From Pseudoxanthomonas broegbernensis (lineage in GTDB: Bacteria; Pseudomonadota; Gammaproteobacteria; Xanthomonadales; Xanthomonadaceae): a stretch of 64,000 nt of DNA. The translations under genes and the position numbers were made by a program. Below the pieces are notes generated by a model. That model was given only the letters and a program-made list of their open reading frames with translations. It was not told the DNA's origin and ran no database searches. Positions 20,757-28,498 of the stretch are shown here, one piece after another (within the stretch, counting starts at the first letter, position 1; each line of letters begins with the position of its first letter). The stretch lies in contig NZ_JACHGU010000001.1 in the NCBI RefSeq assembly GCF_014202435.1, forward strand, positions 124,001 through 188,000, in the 5' to 3' direction.

Positions 20757-21440
20757 ATGCCTGCAACCGTGACCGACCGACTCTACGTGACCGGCACCGA
20801 CACCGGCGCCGGCAAGACCCTGGCCAGTTGCACCCTGCTGCACGCCCTGCGCGCGCGCGGCCTGCGCGCGGTGGGGATGAAGCCGGTCGCCAGCGGTTGC
20901 GCACGCACGCCGCAAGGGTGGCGCAACGAGGACGCGCTGGCGCTGCAGGCCGCCAGCCACCCCTCACCGGCGTACGACGACCTCAATCCGTTCGCGCTGC
21001 CCGAGCCGCTGGCGCCGGAACTGGCCGCGCGCGCGGCCGGCGTCGAAGTCGCGCTGCCGCCGCTGCTGGGGGCATTCGAGCGCCTGCGCGCGCAGGCCGA
21101 CGTGGTGGTGGTCGAGGGCGTGGGCGGCTGGGCCGCGCCGTTGGCGGTCGATCTGGACCAGTGCGACCTGGTGCGCGCGCTGCGCCTGCCGGTGGTGCTG
21201 GTGGTGGGGATGCGGCTGGGCTGCCTCAACCATGCGCGCCTGAGCGCCGCGGCGATCGCGGCCGACGGCGGCGCACTGGTTGGCTGGATCGCCAGCGAGG
21301 TCGACCCGGGCATGGCCTGCCGCCGCGAGAACCTGGAGCTGCTGTCCGCGCGGTTGTCCGCGCCCTGCCTGGGCCACCTGCCGTACGTACGCGACCCGCA
21401 GCCGTCCGCGCTCGCCGTCCGCCTGTCGCCGCCGGCCTAG
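20757..21440 (+). CDS. bioD: ATP-dependent dethiobiotin synthetase
   Basis: 227 residues (E. coli BioD 225). It closes the ureido ring of dethiobiotin from DAPA, CO2 and ATP. The P-loop is TGTDTGAGKT (residues 12-21). Further motifs are AVGMKPVASG, NPFALPEPLAPELAA, VVEGVGGWAAPL and LVVGMRLGCLNHARL. The start is chosen at ATG 20757; upstream codons in frame are not family-like. It is monocistronic here and is not clustered with the other bio genes. Confidence 0.97.
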   Translation: MPATVTDRLYVTGTDTGAGKTLASCTLLHALRARGLRAVGMKPVASGCARTPQGWRNEDALALQAASHPSPAYDDLNPFALPEPLAPELAARAAGVEVALPPLLGAFERLRAQADVVVVEGVGGWAAPLAVDLDQCDLVRALRLPVVLVVGMRLGCLNHARLSAAAIAADGGALVGWIASEVDPGMACRRENLELLSARLSAPCLGHLPYVRDPQPSALAVRLSPPA

Positions 21441-21470
21441 GCACAGCCGCGCCAGGCTTGGCGGAAACGC

Positions 21471-21513
21471 AAAAAAAAAGGACCCGGCAGCGGGAGGGGA
21501 GGCTGCCGGGTCC
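21471..21513 (-). terminator. Rho-independent terminator after the phasin gene
   Basis: A perfect 12-bp stem (GGACCCGGCAGC paired with GCTGCCGGGTCC) encloses a 10-nt loop. On the minus strand it is followed by nine consecutive T residues (the A run at 21471-21479). It lies 56 bp after the phasin stop, and bioD ends at 21440 on the other side. It is a textbook terminator for the leftward transcript. Confidence 0.93.
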
Positions 21514-21569
21514 TGGCTTTGCGCGGCGGGAGGGAGCCGCGCAAATTCGGTTGAACGTGGAGCGGAAGA

Positions 21570-21959
21570 TCAGCGCTTGGCGGCCTTGGCCACCTTGGCG
21601 ACCGTGGCTTCGGCCTGGTCGGTGGCGGCTTCGAACTGGTTCTTGGCCAACTGGCCGAGCGCCTCGGTGGTCTTGAGGGTCAGGCCGAACACTTCCTGGC
21701 CGGCGGCGGCAACGCGCTCGGCGTTGTCGCGGGCGACCTGCAGGGCCTTCGGCCACAGGGTCTTGTAAGCCTCGAGGTCGCGGGCCTCGGCGAGCTCGCC
21801 CAGGTAGCTGGTGGCCGCGTCGACGTTCTTCTCGAACGTGCGCAACTGCACCCCGAACACCGTCTCGGCGCTTTCCAGGGCCAGGCGGTTCACGCGCGCG
21901 GCGGCAGCGGCGAACTGATGAGTGTAAGCGCTGAACTGGTCGTTGAACTGGTAGGACAT
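21570..21959 (-). CDS. Phasin family protein
   Basis: 129 residues, almost entirely helical. It has the phasin_2 layout: N-terminal FNDQFSAYTHQFAAAAARVNRLALE (quoted as FNDQFSAYTHQF and ARVNRLALE), LRTFEKNVDAATSYLGELAE, and an amphipathic Ala/Lys-rich tail (ATVAKVAKAAKR). Phasins coat polyhydroxyalkanoate granules. No pha genes are in the window, and in this family such proteins are also found without a polyester role. It has its own good promoter and terminator, so it is a strongly expressed single-gene unit. Confidence 0.88.
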   Translation of the reverse strand: MSYQFNDQFSAYTHQFAAAAARVNRLALESAETVFGVQLRTFEKNVDAATSYLGELAEARDLEAYKTLWPKALQVARDNAERVAAAGQEVFGLTLKTTEALGQLAKNQFEAATDQAEATVAKVAKAAKR

Positions 21960-21998
21960 GGCGTACTCCGTGCGGGATTTACCTCTATGGTGCGACGC

Positions 21999-22027
21999 AG
22001 CATACGGCAGCTTTTGCTGCAATGCAA
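21999..22027 (-). promoter_or_regulatory. Sigma-70 promoter of the phasin gene
   Basis: On the minus strand TTGCAT, a 17-bp spacer and TATGCT give a good sigma-70 match. The predicted start point is about 33 nt before the ATG at 21959, and CGGAG just before the ATG can serve as ribosome-binding site. The region is visibly AT-richer than its surroundings. Confidence 0.65.
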
Positions 22028-22168
22028 CACCGCAAGGCGAAATTCTTCAGGAATTCTTGGAAACGCTGAATAATCAATGCGTTGAGCGCAAGAAAAAGGG
22101 CGCCGAACCCCGTGCCCGGCCTCCCGGCTTGAGGCCGCCGCGATTTTCCGCGTCGCCTTGCCGGCAGA

Positions 22169-22522
22169 TCAGCCGCGGTAGCGACAGCCGGAGGTGCAGG
22201 TCTCGTGGACCACCACTTCGCTGAGCAGGGGCAGGGCCGGCTTGAGGCGGTCCCAGATCCACATCGCCAGGCGCTCGCTGGTGGGGTTCTCCAGCCCTGG
22301 GACGTCGTTGAGGCAGTGATGGTCGAGCTGGTCGTACAGCGGCTCGAACGCGGCCTTGATCTGGGCGAAGTCCATCACCCAACCGGTGTGCGCGTCGGGC
22401 TGGCCGGACACGTGGATCTCCACCCGGAACGAATGGCCGTGCAACCGCGCGCACTTATGGCCGGCGGGCACGTGAGGCAGGCGGTGCGCCGCCTCCAGGG
22501 TGAAGACCTTGAAGATATCCAT
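22169..22522 (-). CDS. queD: 6-carboxytetrahydropterin synthase (queuosine pathway)
   Basis: 117 residues, a T-fold enzyme converting dihydroneopterin triphosphate to 6-carboxytetrahydropterin for queuosine and other deazapurines. Zinc ligands are His13 (EAAHRLP), His28 and His30 (RLHGHSF). The catalytic Cys is Cys24 ([10 protein letters not shown]), His68-69 lies in [10 protein letters not shown], and a conserved Glu lies in [15 protein letters not shown]. The length matches the short QueD group. It is divergent from the Fur-type promoter at 22.58 kb. Confidence 0.95.
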   Translation of the reverse strand: MDIFKVFTLEAAHRLPHVPAGHKCARLHGHSFRVEIHVSGQPDAHTGWVMDFAQIKAAFEPLYDQLDHHCLNDVPGLENPTSERLAMWIWDRLKPALPLLSEVVVHETCTSGCRYRG

Positions 22523-22577
22523 CCGTGCATTGTCGGCCGCGGCCAGGGGGACGGCAATCGAGGGAGGGTCTTCACAT

Positions 22578-22606
22578 GTTGTAAATGATTCTCAACAGCG
22601 TATAAA
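22578..22606 (+). promoter_or_regulatory. Promoter with overlapping Fur-like box upstream of the DUF4198/TonB operon
   Basis: TTGTAA (22579-22584), a 16-bp spacer and TATAAA (22601-22606) form a sigma-70 promoter. Inside it TGTAAATGATTCTCAACA resembles a Fur box (compare the half site AATGATTCTCA). Overlap of box and promoter fits iron-dependent repression. The start codon follows 85 nt later at 22691. The predicted regulon is the four genes 22691-28426. Confidence 0.65.
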
Positions 22607-22690
22607 CTGCGCACCTCGTTCACTGCCAGCCGTTCGGAGCCGATCCGAAGCGCCAGCGCTCTTCGTCTGTCGCTTGAGGAAGGTATCCGC

Positions 22691-23500
22691 ATGAAGCTCT
22701 CCCCGTCGCTTGCGCTGGCCGTGGCCGCGCTGTTCCCCGCCGTGTTCCTCCCCGGCACGCTGCAGGCGCATACGCCCTACCTGGCCCCCTCCGAATTCGC
22801 CCCGCGTGCCGGGTCCACCGTGACCCTGGACGCCTCCTTCGCCGAGACCTTCTTCGTGCCGGAAGTGGCTTTCGACAACGGCAGCTTCGAGGTGACCGGC
22901 CCGGACGGCGCCAGGACCGTCCCCGATACCGTGCAGGTGCTCAAGACCCGGACCGTGGTCGAGCATCGGCTGGTCGGCGCGGGCACCTACCGGGTCGGCA
23001 CCGGCCACCGCCTGGGCGCGGTGTTCCGCACCTGGGAACTGGACGGCAAGACCCAGGGCAGCCGCGACGCGGCCCAGCCGCTTCCGGCCGGGGCGAAGCT
23101 GCTGTCCCACTTCCAGTCGCGCACGCGCGCGGAGACCTACCTGACCGTGGGCGCGCCCGACCGCGCCGCGCTGCGGCCGCACGGCGAAGGCCTGGAACTG
23201 GTGCCGCTGACCCACCCGGGCGACTTGTACGCCGGCGAGCGCTTCGAGTTCGAGGTGCGCTTCGACGGCCGGCCGCTGGCCGATCACAAGGTCGAGATCG
23301 TCGAGGCGGTGTGGACCTCCGACCGCAAGCCGGCCGAGGTCTCGCTGCTGACCGACGCGCAGGGCCGCGCCGCCTTCAACCTGGACCGGCCCGGCACCTG
23401 GGTGGCGCTGGTGCGGCATCGCGCGCCGGCGCCCGCCGGTGCCGCCGCGCCGGAGTACAGCCACGGCTACACGCTGACCTTCCGCGTGCTCGAGCAATAA
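22691..23500 (+). CDS. DUF4198 domain-containing periplasmic protein
   Basis: 269 residues with a signal peptide (MKLSPSLALAVAALFPAVFL to LQA). The mature protein begins with His (HTPYLAPSEF), a typical metal-ligand position in this family. The DUF4198 body has two Ig-like halves: LVGAGTYRVGTGHR and later YAGERFEFEVRFDGRPL, ending in ALVRHRAP. DUF4198 proteins are periplasmic and repeatedly sit beside TonB receptors for metal or heme; some relatives are annotated in nickel/cobalt transport. It is the first gene of the Fur-box operon. Confidence 0.88.
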   Translation: MKLSPSLALAVAALFPAVFLPGTLQAHTPYLAPSEFAPRAGSTVTLDASFAETFFVPEVAFDNGSFEVTGPDGARTVPDTVQVLKTRTVVEHRLVGAGTYRVGTGHRLGAVFRTWELDGKTQGSRDAAQPLPAGAKLLSHFQSRTRAETYLTVGAPDRAALRPHGEGLELVPLTHPGDLYAGERFEFEVRFDGRPLADHKVEIVEAVWTSDRKPAEVSLLTDAQGRAAFNLDRPGTWVALVRHRAPAPAGAAAPEYSHGYTLTFRVLEQ

Positions 23501-23530
23501 CCCGCTCCACTTCCGACAAGGGGAAAGACC

Positions 23531-24448
23531 ATGCATCCCATCGCTTCCAGTGTCCTCGCGCTGGCGCTTGCCGCCTGTCTGGCACCGGCATCCGCGCAGG
23601 CGCCGGCCGCCGCCGAGGCCGGCGGCCGGCAGGCGTTGCGCCCGGCCGAGAACCATCGCGCCGCGCCGTCGTCGTTCCTCGAACAATTCGACGAGGACAA
23701 GGACGGCAAGGTCGACGCCGCCGCGTTCGAGGCTTTCCGCCGCGCGCGCTACGCCGCTACCGACGAGGACGGGGACGGCAGCGTCGACGTGGAGGAATAC
23801 GTCAACGAATACGCCGGGCGCCTGGACCGCAGCATGGAGGCCGCGCGCGCGGGCCAGGTCAGGCAGACCCACACGCGCTTCGCCGCGCTGGACCGCGACC
23901 GCGACGGCTACGTGAGCCGCGCCGAGTACGACGCCTCCGGCGAGCGCGCCTACGCCGCCTACCTGGAAAGCGCGGGCAAGCCGCAGGCGCCGGTGCGCAT
24001 GGGCGTGGCCAGCCGCGACCCGATCGGCATGCCGACCACGCACAGCCGCGCCGGCATGCTGGCCATGTACGACCGCGATGGCGATGGCGAGGTCCCGCGC
24101 GCCGAGTACGACGCCGGGCGCGCCGAGGCCTTCGCCCGCATCGATGCCGATGGCGACGGCCGCCTGGACAAGGACGAGTACCTGGCCGAGTTCGAGGACC
24201 GCCTGGACCGGCAGATCGCCGCCCGGCGCGAGGCGGCGCTGCAGCAGGCGCGGGTGCGCTTCGGCGCGCTGGATGCCGGCAAGGACGGCCGCGTGTCGTG
24301 GGACGAGTACGCCGCTTCGGGCAAGCGCCTGTTCGAGCGCGCCGACGTGGACGGCAACGGCACGGTCGACGCCGCCGATGCGGCGGCCGCGCCGCCGCCG
24401 CCGGCCGCCGCCCCGCATCCGCACGCGCCGGCCGCCGCCGCGCGCTGA
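23531..24448 (+). CDS. Secreted multi-EF-hand protein (seven loops)
   Basis: 305 residues with a signal peptide (cleavage probably after ASA at about 22). Seven 12-residue EF-hand loops are visible, starting at about residues 54 (DEDKDGKVDAAA), 78 (DEDGDGSVDVEE), 121 (DRDRDGYVSRAE), 181 (DRDGDGEVPRAE), 205 (DADGDGRLDKDE), 248 (DAGKDGRVSWDE) and 272 (DVDGNGTVDAAD). The C-terminus is a Pro/Ala/His tail. It should bind calcium in the periplasm. It lies 30 bp after the DUF4198 gene with its own ribosome-binding site and is probably part of the iron-responsive operon; its role there is unknown. Confidence 0.88.
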   Translation: MHPIASSVLALALAACLAPASAQAPAAAEAGGRQALRPAENHRAAPSSFLEQFDEDKDGKVDAAAFEAFRRARYAATDEDGDGSVDVEEYVNEYAGRLDRSMEAARAGQVRQTHTRFAALDRDRDGYVSRAEYDASGERAYAAYLESAGKPQAPVRMGVASRDPIGMPTTHSRAGMLAMYDRDGDGEVPRAEYDAGRAEAFARIDADGDGRLDKDEYLAEFEDRLDRQIAARREAALQQARVRFGALDAGKDGRVSWDEYAASGKRLFERADVDGNGTVDAADAAAAPPPPAAAPHPHAPAAAAR

Positions 24449-24473
24449 ACGGCCGACGGGAGGAACGAAGACG

Positions 24474-25952
24474 ATGCATGCCCCAGGGGCCGGCGCATGG
24501 GGGCTGGTGCTGGCCTGCGCCATGGTGCCGCACGCCGGCGCGGTGGAGCGCTTCCATCGCGAGCCGGTGCTGGGCACCTCGCTGGAACTGCAGGTGGCCG
24601 GCACGGACGCGGCCACCGCCCAGCGCATGCTGGCCGAGGCGCTGGACGAGATCGCGCGGCAGGACGCCGTGCTCAGCGGCTGGCGCGCGGACAGCGCGCT
24701 GGCGCGCCTGAACGCGGGTGCCGCCGATGCCGATCCGCCCGCCGCGCTGCGCGAGGTGCTGGTGGCGTGCGAACAGTGGCGCGCGCGCACCGCCGGCGCC
24801 TTCAGTTGCCGGCTGGGCGCGCTGGCCGGGCGCTGGCGGCAGGCCGAGGCGGAGGCGGCGCTGCCCGAGCGCACCGCACTGCGCCGGGCGGCGCGGGCGA
24901 TCGACGCGGCGCGGTTCGACCCGCAGGCGCCGGCGCTTGCGCTCCCGGACGGCGTGCGCATGGACGTGGACGGACTGGCCAAGGGCTACATCCTCGACCG
25001 CACGCTGGAACGGCTGCGCGCGCGGTTCCCGCAGGTGCGCGGGATCGCGCTCGACATCGGCGGCGATGGCGCCTACTGGGGCGAGGGCGACGATGGCCGG
25101 CCATGGCCGGTGGTCGTCGCCGACCCGGCCGCACCGGAGGACAACGGCGACAGCCGCGGCATCGCCCGCCTGCGCGTGCGCGCGGGCGCGGTGGCCGCCA
25201 GCGGCCATTCCAGTCGCGGCTACCGCGTGGGCCGGCGGCGCTTCAGCCACATCCTCGATCCGGCCGACGGCTGGCCGGTCGTCTATGCACCCTCGGCCAC
25301 GGTCGTCGCGCCGGACGCGGCCACCGCCGACGCGCTGGCCACGGCACTGACGGTGATGCCCATCCGCGACGGCCTGGCGCTGGTCGATGGCCTGCCCGGG
25401 GTGGCCGCGCTGATCGTGGGCGAGCAGGGCGTGCCCTTCGCCTCCGCGCGCTGGTCCGAACACCTGGACCCGGCCTTCGCCGGCACGGTGCCGGCGCGGC
25501 GCGCGCAGCCGTGCCGGTTGCAGGTCGACTACCAGATCCCCGGCATCGAGGCCGACCGCTACCGCAACCCCTACCTGGCGCTGTGGATCGCGCGCGCCGA
25601 CGGCACCCCGGTGCGGCAACTGCTGGTGCTGGGCGATCGCGGCCGCTGGCTGGGCGAACTGCCGGCCTGGTGGCGCCACTACGGCCGCAACGACCCGGCC
25701 GCCGCGCAGGGCATCGCCCGGCCCACGCGCAGGCCCGGCGCCTACCGCGTCGGCTGGGACGGCCGCGACGATGCCGGGCGCGCCGTCGCGGCGGGCGCCT
25801 ACGTGCTGCATGCCCAGGCCGCGCGCGAGCACGGCGGCCGCGAATCGCTGCACCTGCCTTTCGACTGGAGCGCGCAGGCGCGCGCGGCCTCGGCGCGGGG
25901 CCATGCCGAGATCGGGCGGATCGACCTGCGCCCGGTCTGCCGGACCGACTAG
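24474..25952 (+). CDS. Fusion of ApbE-type FAD:protein FMN transferase and DUF2271
   Basis: 492 residues with an N-terminal signal sequence (ending near AGAVERF). Residues about 25-330 are an ApbE domain: LGTSLELQV, VDGLAKGYILDR, GIALDIGGDGAYWG and SHILDPADGWPV, with VVAPDAATADALATAL. Residues about 340-490 are a DUF2271 domain (PYLALWIARADG, GRWLGELPAWWRHYG, YRVGWDGRDDAGR, AAGAYVLHAQAAREHGG). ApbE attaches FMN to exported redox proteins; DUF2271 proteins accompany periplasmic ferric-reductase systems. GGAGG lies 11 bp before the ATG at 24474. The fusion sits between the EF-hand gene and the TonB receptor. Confidence 0.9.
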   Translation: MHAPGAGAWGLVLACAMVPHAGAVERFHREPVLGTSLELQVAGTDAATAQRMLAEALDEIARQDAVLSGWRADSALARLNAGAADADPPAALREVLVACEQWRARTAGAFSCRLGALAGRWRQAEAEAALPERTALRRAARAIDAARFDPQAPALALPDGVRMDVDGLAKGYILDRTLERLRARFPQVRGIALDIGGDGAYWGEGDDGRPWPVVVADPAAPEDNGDSRGIARLRVRAGAVAASGHSSRGYRVGRRRFSHILDPADGWPVVYAPSATVVAPDAATADALATALTVMPIRDGLALVDGLPGVAALIVGEQGVPFASARWSEHLDPAFAGTVPARRAQPCRLQVDYQIPGIEADRYRNPYLALWIARADGTPVRQLLVLGDRGRWLGELPAWWRHYGRNDPAAAQGIARPTRRPGAYRVGWDGRDDAGRAVAAGAYVLHAQAAREHGGRESLHLPFDWSAQARAASARGHAEIGRIDLRPVCRTD

Positions 25953-26083
25953 CGGGACGCCGGCACGGCCGGCGCCCGGTTCCCAGCGACGCGAGGCCAC
26001 GCACGTGGCGAATACCGCAGCCAGGAAGTGCCCGCCAAGCGGCGGGAATGCCTTTCCCCACTTCCAACCTGCGGAGTTCCACC

Positions 26084-28426
26084 ATGAAGACATCCCACAC
26101 CCTGCTCGCCCTGGCCATCGGCGCCGGCCTGGCGGCGGCGGCCCATGCCGAGCCTGCGGCCACCGCCGCGACCGACGGCGCCAGTACCCTGGACGCCATC
26201 CAGGTGCACGGCGAGCGCGAGAAGGCGCGCTCGGCCAACCAGAACGTCACCGTGCTCGGTGCCCGCCAGCTCGAGGACGAGATGGCGCAGAGCATGGAGG
26301 ACCTGACCCGCTACATCCCCGGCGTGAGCATCGCCGACCTGGGCCGCTTCGGCGACAACGGCTTCAACATCCGCGGCATCGAGGGCGACCGGGTGGCGAT
26401 GACCATCGACGGCCTGAGCATGGCCGAGGGCCTGGAGACCGCGCGCAGCTACGAGTTCTTCCGCGCCGGCCGCGGCGGGGTGGACATCGACTCGCTCAAG
26501 AGCGTGGAGGTGGTCAAGGGCGCCGACTCCATCGGCGCCGGCAGCGGCGCGCTGGGCGGGGCGGTGATGTTCACCACCAAGGACCCGGCCGACTACCTCA
26601 AGGCCCAGGGCAACGACACCTACGGCAGCCTCAAGCTGGGCTACACCGGCTACAACGAAGAGAAGCTGGGCTCGTTCACCCTGGCCAACCGCAGCGGCAT
26701 CGTCGAGTCGATGCTGGTCTACACCCGGCGCAAGGCCCACGAGGCCGAGGCCTGGTACGACAGCACCGAGGCGCAGATCGGCAGTGCCCGCCGCCTGCCC
26801 GACCCGATCGACCACGACAGCACCAACGTGCTGGGCAAGATCGACTTCGTCATCGGCCAGGCGCACCGGCTGGGCGTCGTCTACGAGCGCAACCGGGTGG
26901 AGAACCTGGTCGAGAACCTCACCCGCGTGGCACCGCCCAGCTACATGGAGCGCTGGGGCGAGGACAGCAACGACCGCGACCGCTACGGCCTGCGCTACAC
27001 CTGGTCCGCCGGCAACGCCGCCTTCGACACCCTGGAGGCGAAGATCGACCGCCAGGAGACCGAGAGCCGCGGCATCACCCGGGTGCTGACCGGTAGCGGC
27101 ACCTCGGCCAACCCCACGCCCACGCCCGGCACCACGCCCTGCACCCCGGCGCTGCCCTGCGACCGCGCCGAGGACCGCTCGACCGGACAGGTGCTGGACC
27201 GGGTGGCGCTGGACTTCGACAAGCGCGCCGGCGCCCATGCGCTGGCCTACGGCGCGGCCTGGCAGCAGCGCGACATCGACTTCACCGCCATCGACTACCG
27301 CTGGAACAACGCCGGTGAGCTGGACACCGCCACGATCGACCCGGCGCAGGTGCCCGGCACCGAGGCGACCTCGTGGAATCTTTACCTGCGCGACCGCATC
27401 GCCCTGCACGACGACCGCGTGCGCCTGACCCTGGGCCTGCGCTACGACCGCTACGACTACTCGCCGCGGTTGAGCGAGACCTTCGGCGATGACACCGGCA
27501 CGGTGCGCGACGTCAGCTTCTCCGCGCCGAGCGGTCAGGTGGGCATCAGCTACGAGTTCCTGCCCAGCCAGTCGCTGTGGTTCCAGGCCGGCCGCGGCTT
27601 CCGCGCGCCGACCACCGGCGAGATGTACGCACCGACCAGCACCGCCATCATCGACGAGGTGGCCACCGGCAATGCCGTGGAAGTGCCGACCAGCGCGGCC
27701 AACCCGGACCTGGAGGCGGAGACCAGCCTCAACCTGGAGCTGGGCTACCGCTGGGAGAGCGAGAACGCGCGCCTGGGCGTGTCGGTGTTCCGCGACCGCT
27801 ACGAGGACTTCATCGAAAGCGTGCGCCTGACCGCCAACCCGGGCACCGAGTACCGGACCTGTACCCGCGGCGTGTGCACCACCCGCCTGGGCTACGACTA
27901 CAACACCCTGGCCAACGTCGGCCAGGTCACGGTGAAGGGGGTGGAGCTGGAGGGCCTGTGGCGGCTGGGCGAGGCCTGGCTGCTGCGCGCGGTCGCCTCG
28001 CACAGCCAGGGCGAGCAGAAGGACGGCAGCCCGCTGGACAGCATCAATCCCGACCGCGGGCTGCTGGGCCTGAGCTGGCAGGGGCTGGACAACCGCCTGC
28101 GCATCACCGGCAACCTGACTCATGCGCTGGCCAAGAAGCGCGGCGACGTGCATATCGAGCCGGACGTCTTCGGCGCGGTGGCCGAGCCGTTCCTGAGCGA
28201 GGCCTACACCGTGGCCGACCTGTTCGGCAGCTTCCAGTTCAACGAGCGCCTGCGGGTCAACGCGGGCGTCTACAACCTGTTCGACGAGAAGTACTACCAG
28301 TGGGCGCGGATCCGCAACGTGACCCGTGGCGACTTCTACCTGTACGGCTATGCCACCGACGAGGGCATCGGCCGCTACAGCGAGCCGGGGCGCAACTTCC
28401 GCGTGTCGCTGAGCTGGGCGTTCTGA
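26084..28426 (+). CDS. TonB-dependent receptor, heme/hemoglobin-transferrin type
   Basis: 780 residues. Signal peptide MKTSHTLLALAIGAGLAAAA ending HA is followed by a TonB-box region (STLDAIQVHGERE). The plug has GVSIADLGRFGDNGFNIRGI (DNGFNIRG is typical of hemoglobin/heme receptors), MTIDGLSMAE and VEVVKGADS with GSGALGGAVMFTTKDP. The barrel contains the FRAP-like RGFRAPTTGEMY and an NPDLEAETSLNLELG segment, ending in the terminal Phe strand FRVSLSWAF. It is the last gene of the Fur-box operon. An in-frame extension upstream belongs to another frame of the ApbE gene. Confidence 0.93.
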   Translation: MKTSHTLLALAIGAGLAAAAHAEPAATAATDGASTLDAIQVHGEREKARSANQNVTVLGARQLEDEMAQSMEDLTRYIPGVSIADLGRFGDNGFNIRGIEGDRVAMTIDGLSMAEGLETARSYEFFRAGRGGVDIDSLKSVEVVKGADSIGAGSGALGGAVMFTTKDPADYLKAQGNDTYGSLKLGYTGYNEEKLGSFTLANRSGIVESMLVYTRRKAHEAEAWYDSTEAQIGSARRLPDPIDHDSTNVLGKIDFVIGQAHRLGVVYERNRVENLVENLTRVAPPSYMERWGEDSNDRDRYGLRYTWSAGNAAFDTLEAKIDRQETESRGITRVLTGSGTSANPTPTPGTTPCTPALPCDRAEDRSTGQVLDRVALDFDKRAGAHALAYGAAWQQRDIDFTAIDYRWNNAGELDTATIDPAQVPGTEATSWNLYLRDRIALHDDRVRLTLGLRYDRYDYSPRLSETFGDDTGTVRDVSFSAPSGQVGISYEFLPSQSLWFQAGRGFRAPTTGEMYAPTSTAIIDEVATGNAVEVPTSAANPDLEAETSLNLELGYRWESENARLGVSVFRDRYEDFIESVRLTANPGTEYRTCTRGVCTTRLGYDYNTLANVGQVTVKGVELEGLWRLGEAWLLRAVASHSQGEQKDGSPLDSINPDRGLLGLSWQGLDNRLRITGNLTHALAKKRGDVHIEPDVFGAVAEPFLSEAYTVADLFGSFQFNERLRVNAGVYNLFDEKYYQWARIRNVTRGDFYLYGYATDEGIGRYSEPGRNFRVSLSWAF

Positions 28427-28443
28427 GGTCGGGGCGGGCAAAT

Positions 28444-28473
28444 GCGAACGGCAGCCCTGTGGCTGCCGTTCGC
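28444..28473. terminator. Convergent-gene hairpin between the TonB receptor and the helicase
   Basis: A perfect 13-bp stem (GCGAACGGCAGCC / GGCTGCCGTTCGC) with a 4-nt CTGT loop lies 18 bp after one stop and 26 bp before the other. There is no strong T tract on either strand. It probably ends or protects both convergent transcripts. Confidence 0.6.
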
Positions 28474-28498
28474 GTCCGTACCGGTTTTCCGCGGCGCG

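Noticed and set aside
24497-28426. A 1309-residue plus-strand frame that includes the TonB receptor
   Set aside because: The first 529 codons run in another frame across the ApbE-DUF2271 gene and are Arg/Gly/Ala-rich low-complexity. The receptor has its own signal peptide at 26084.
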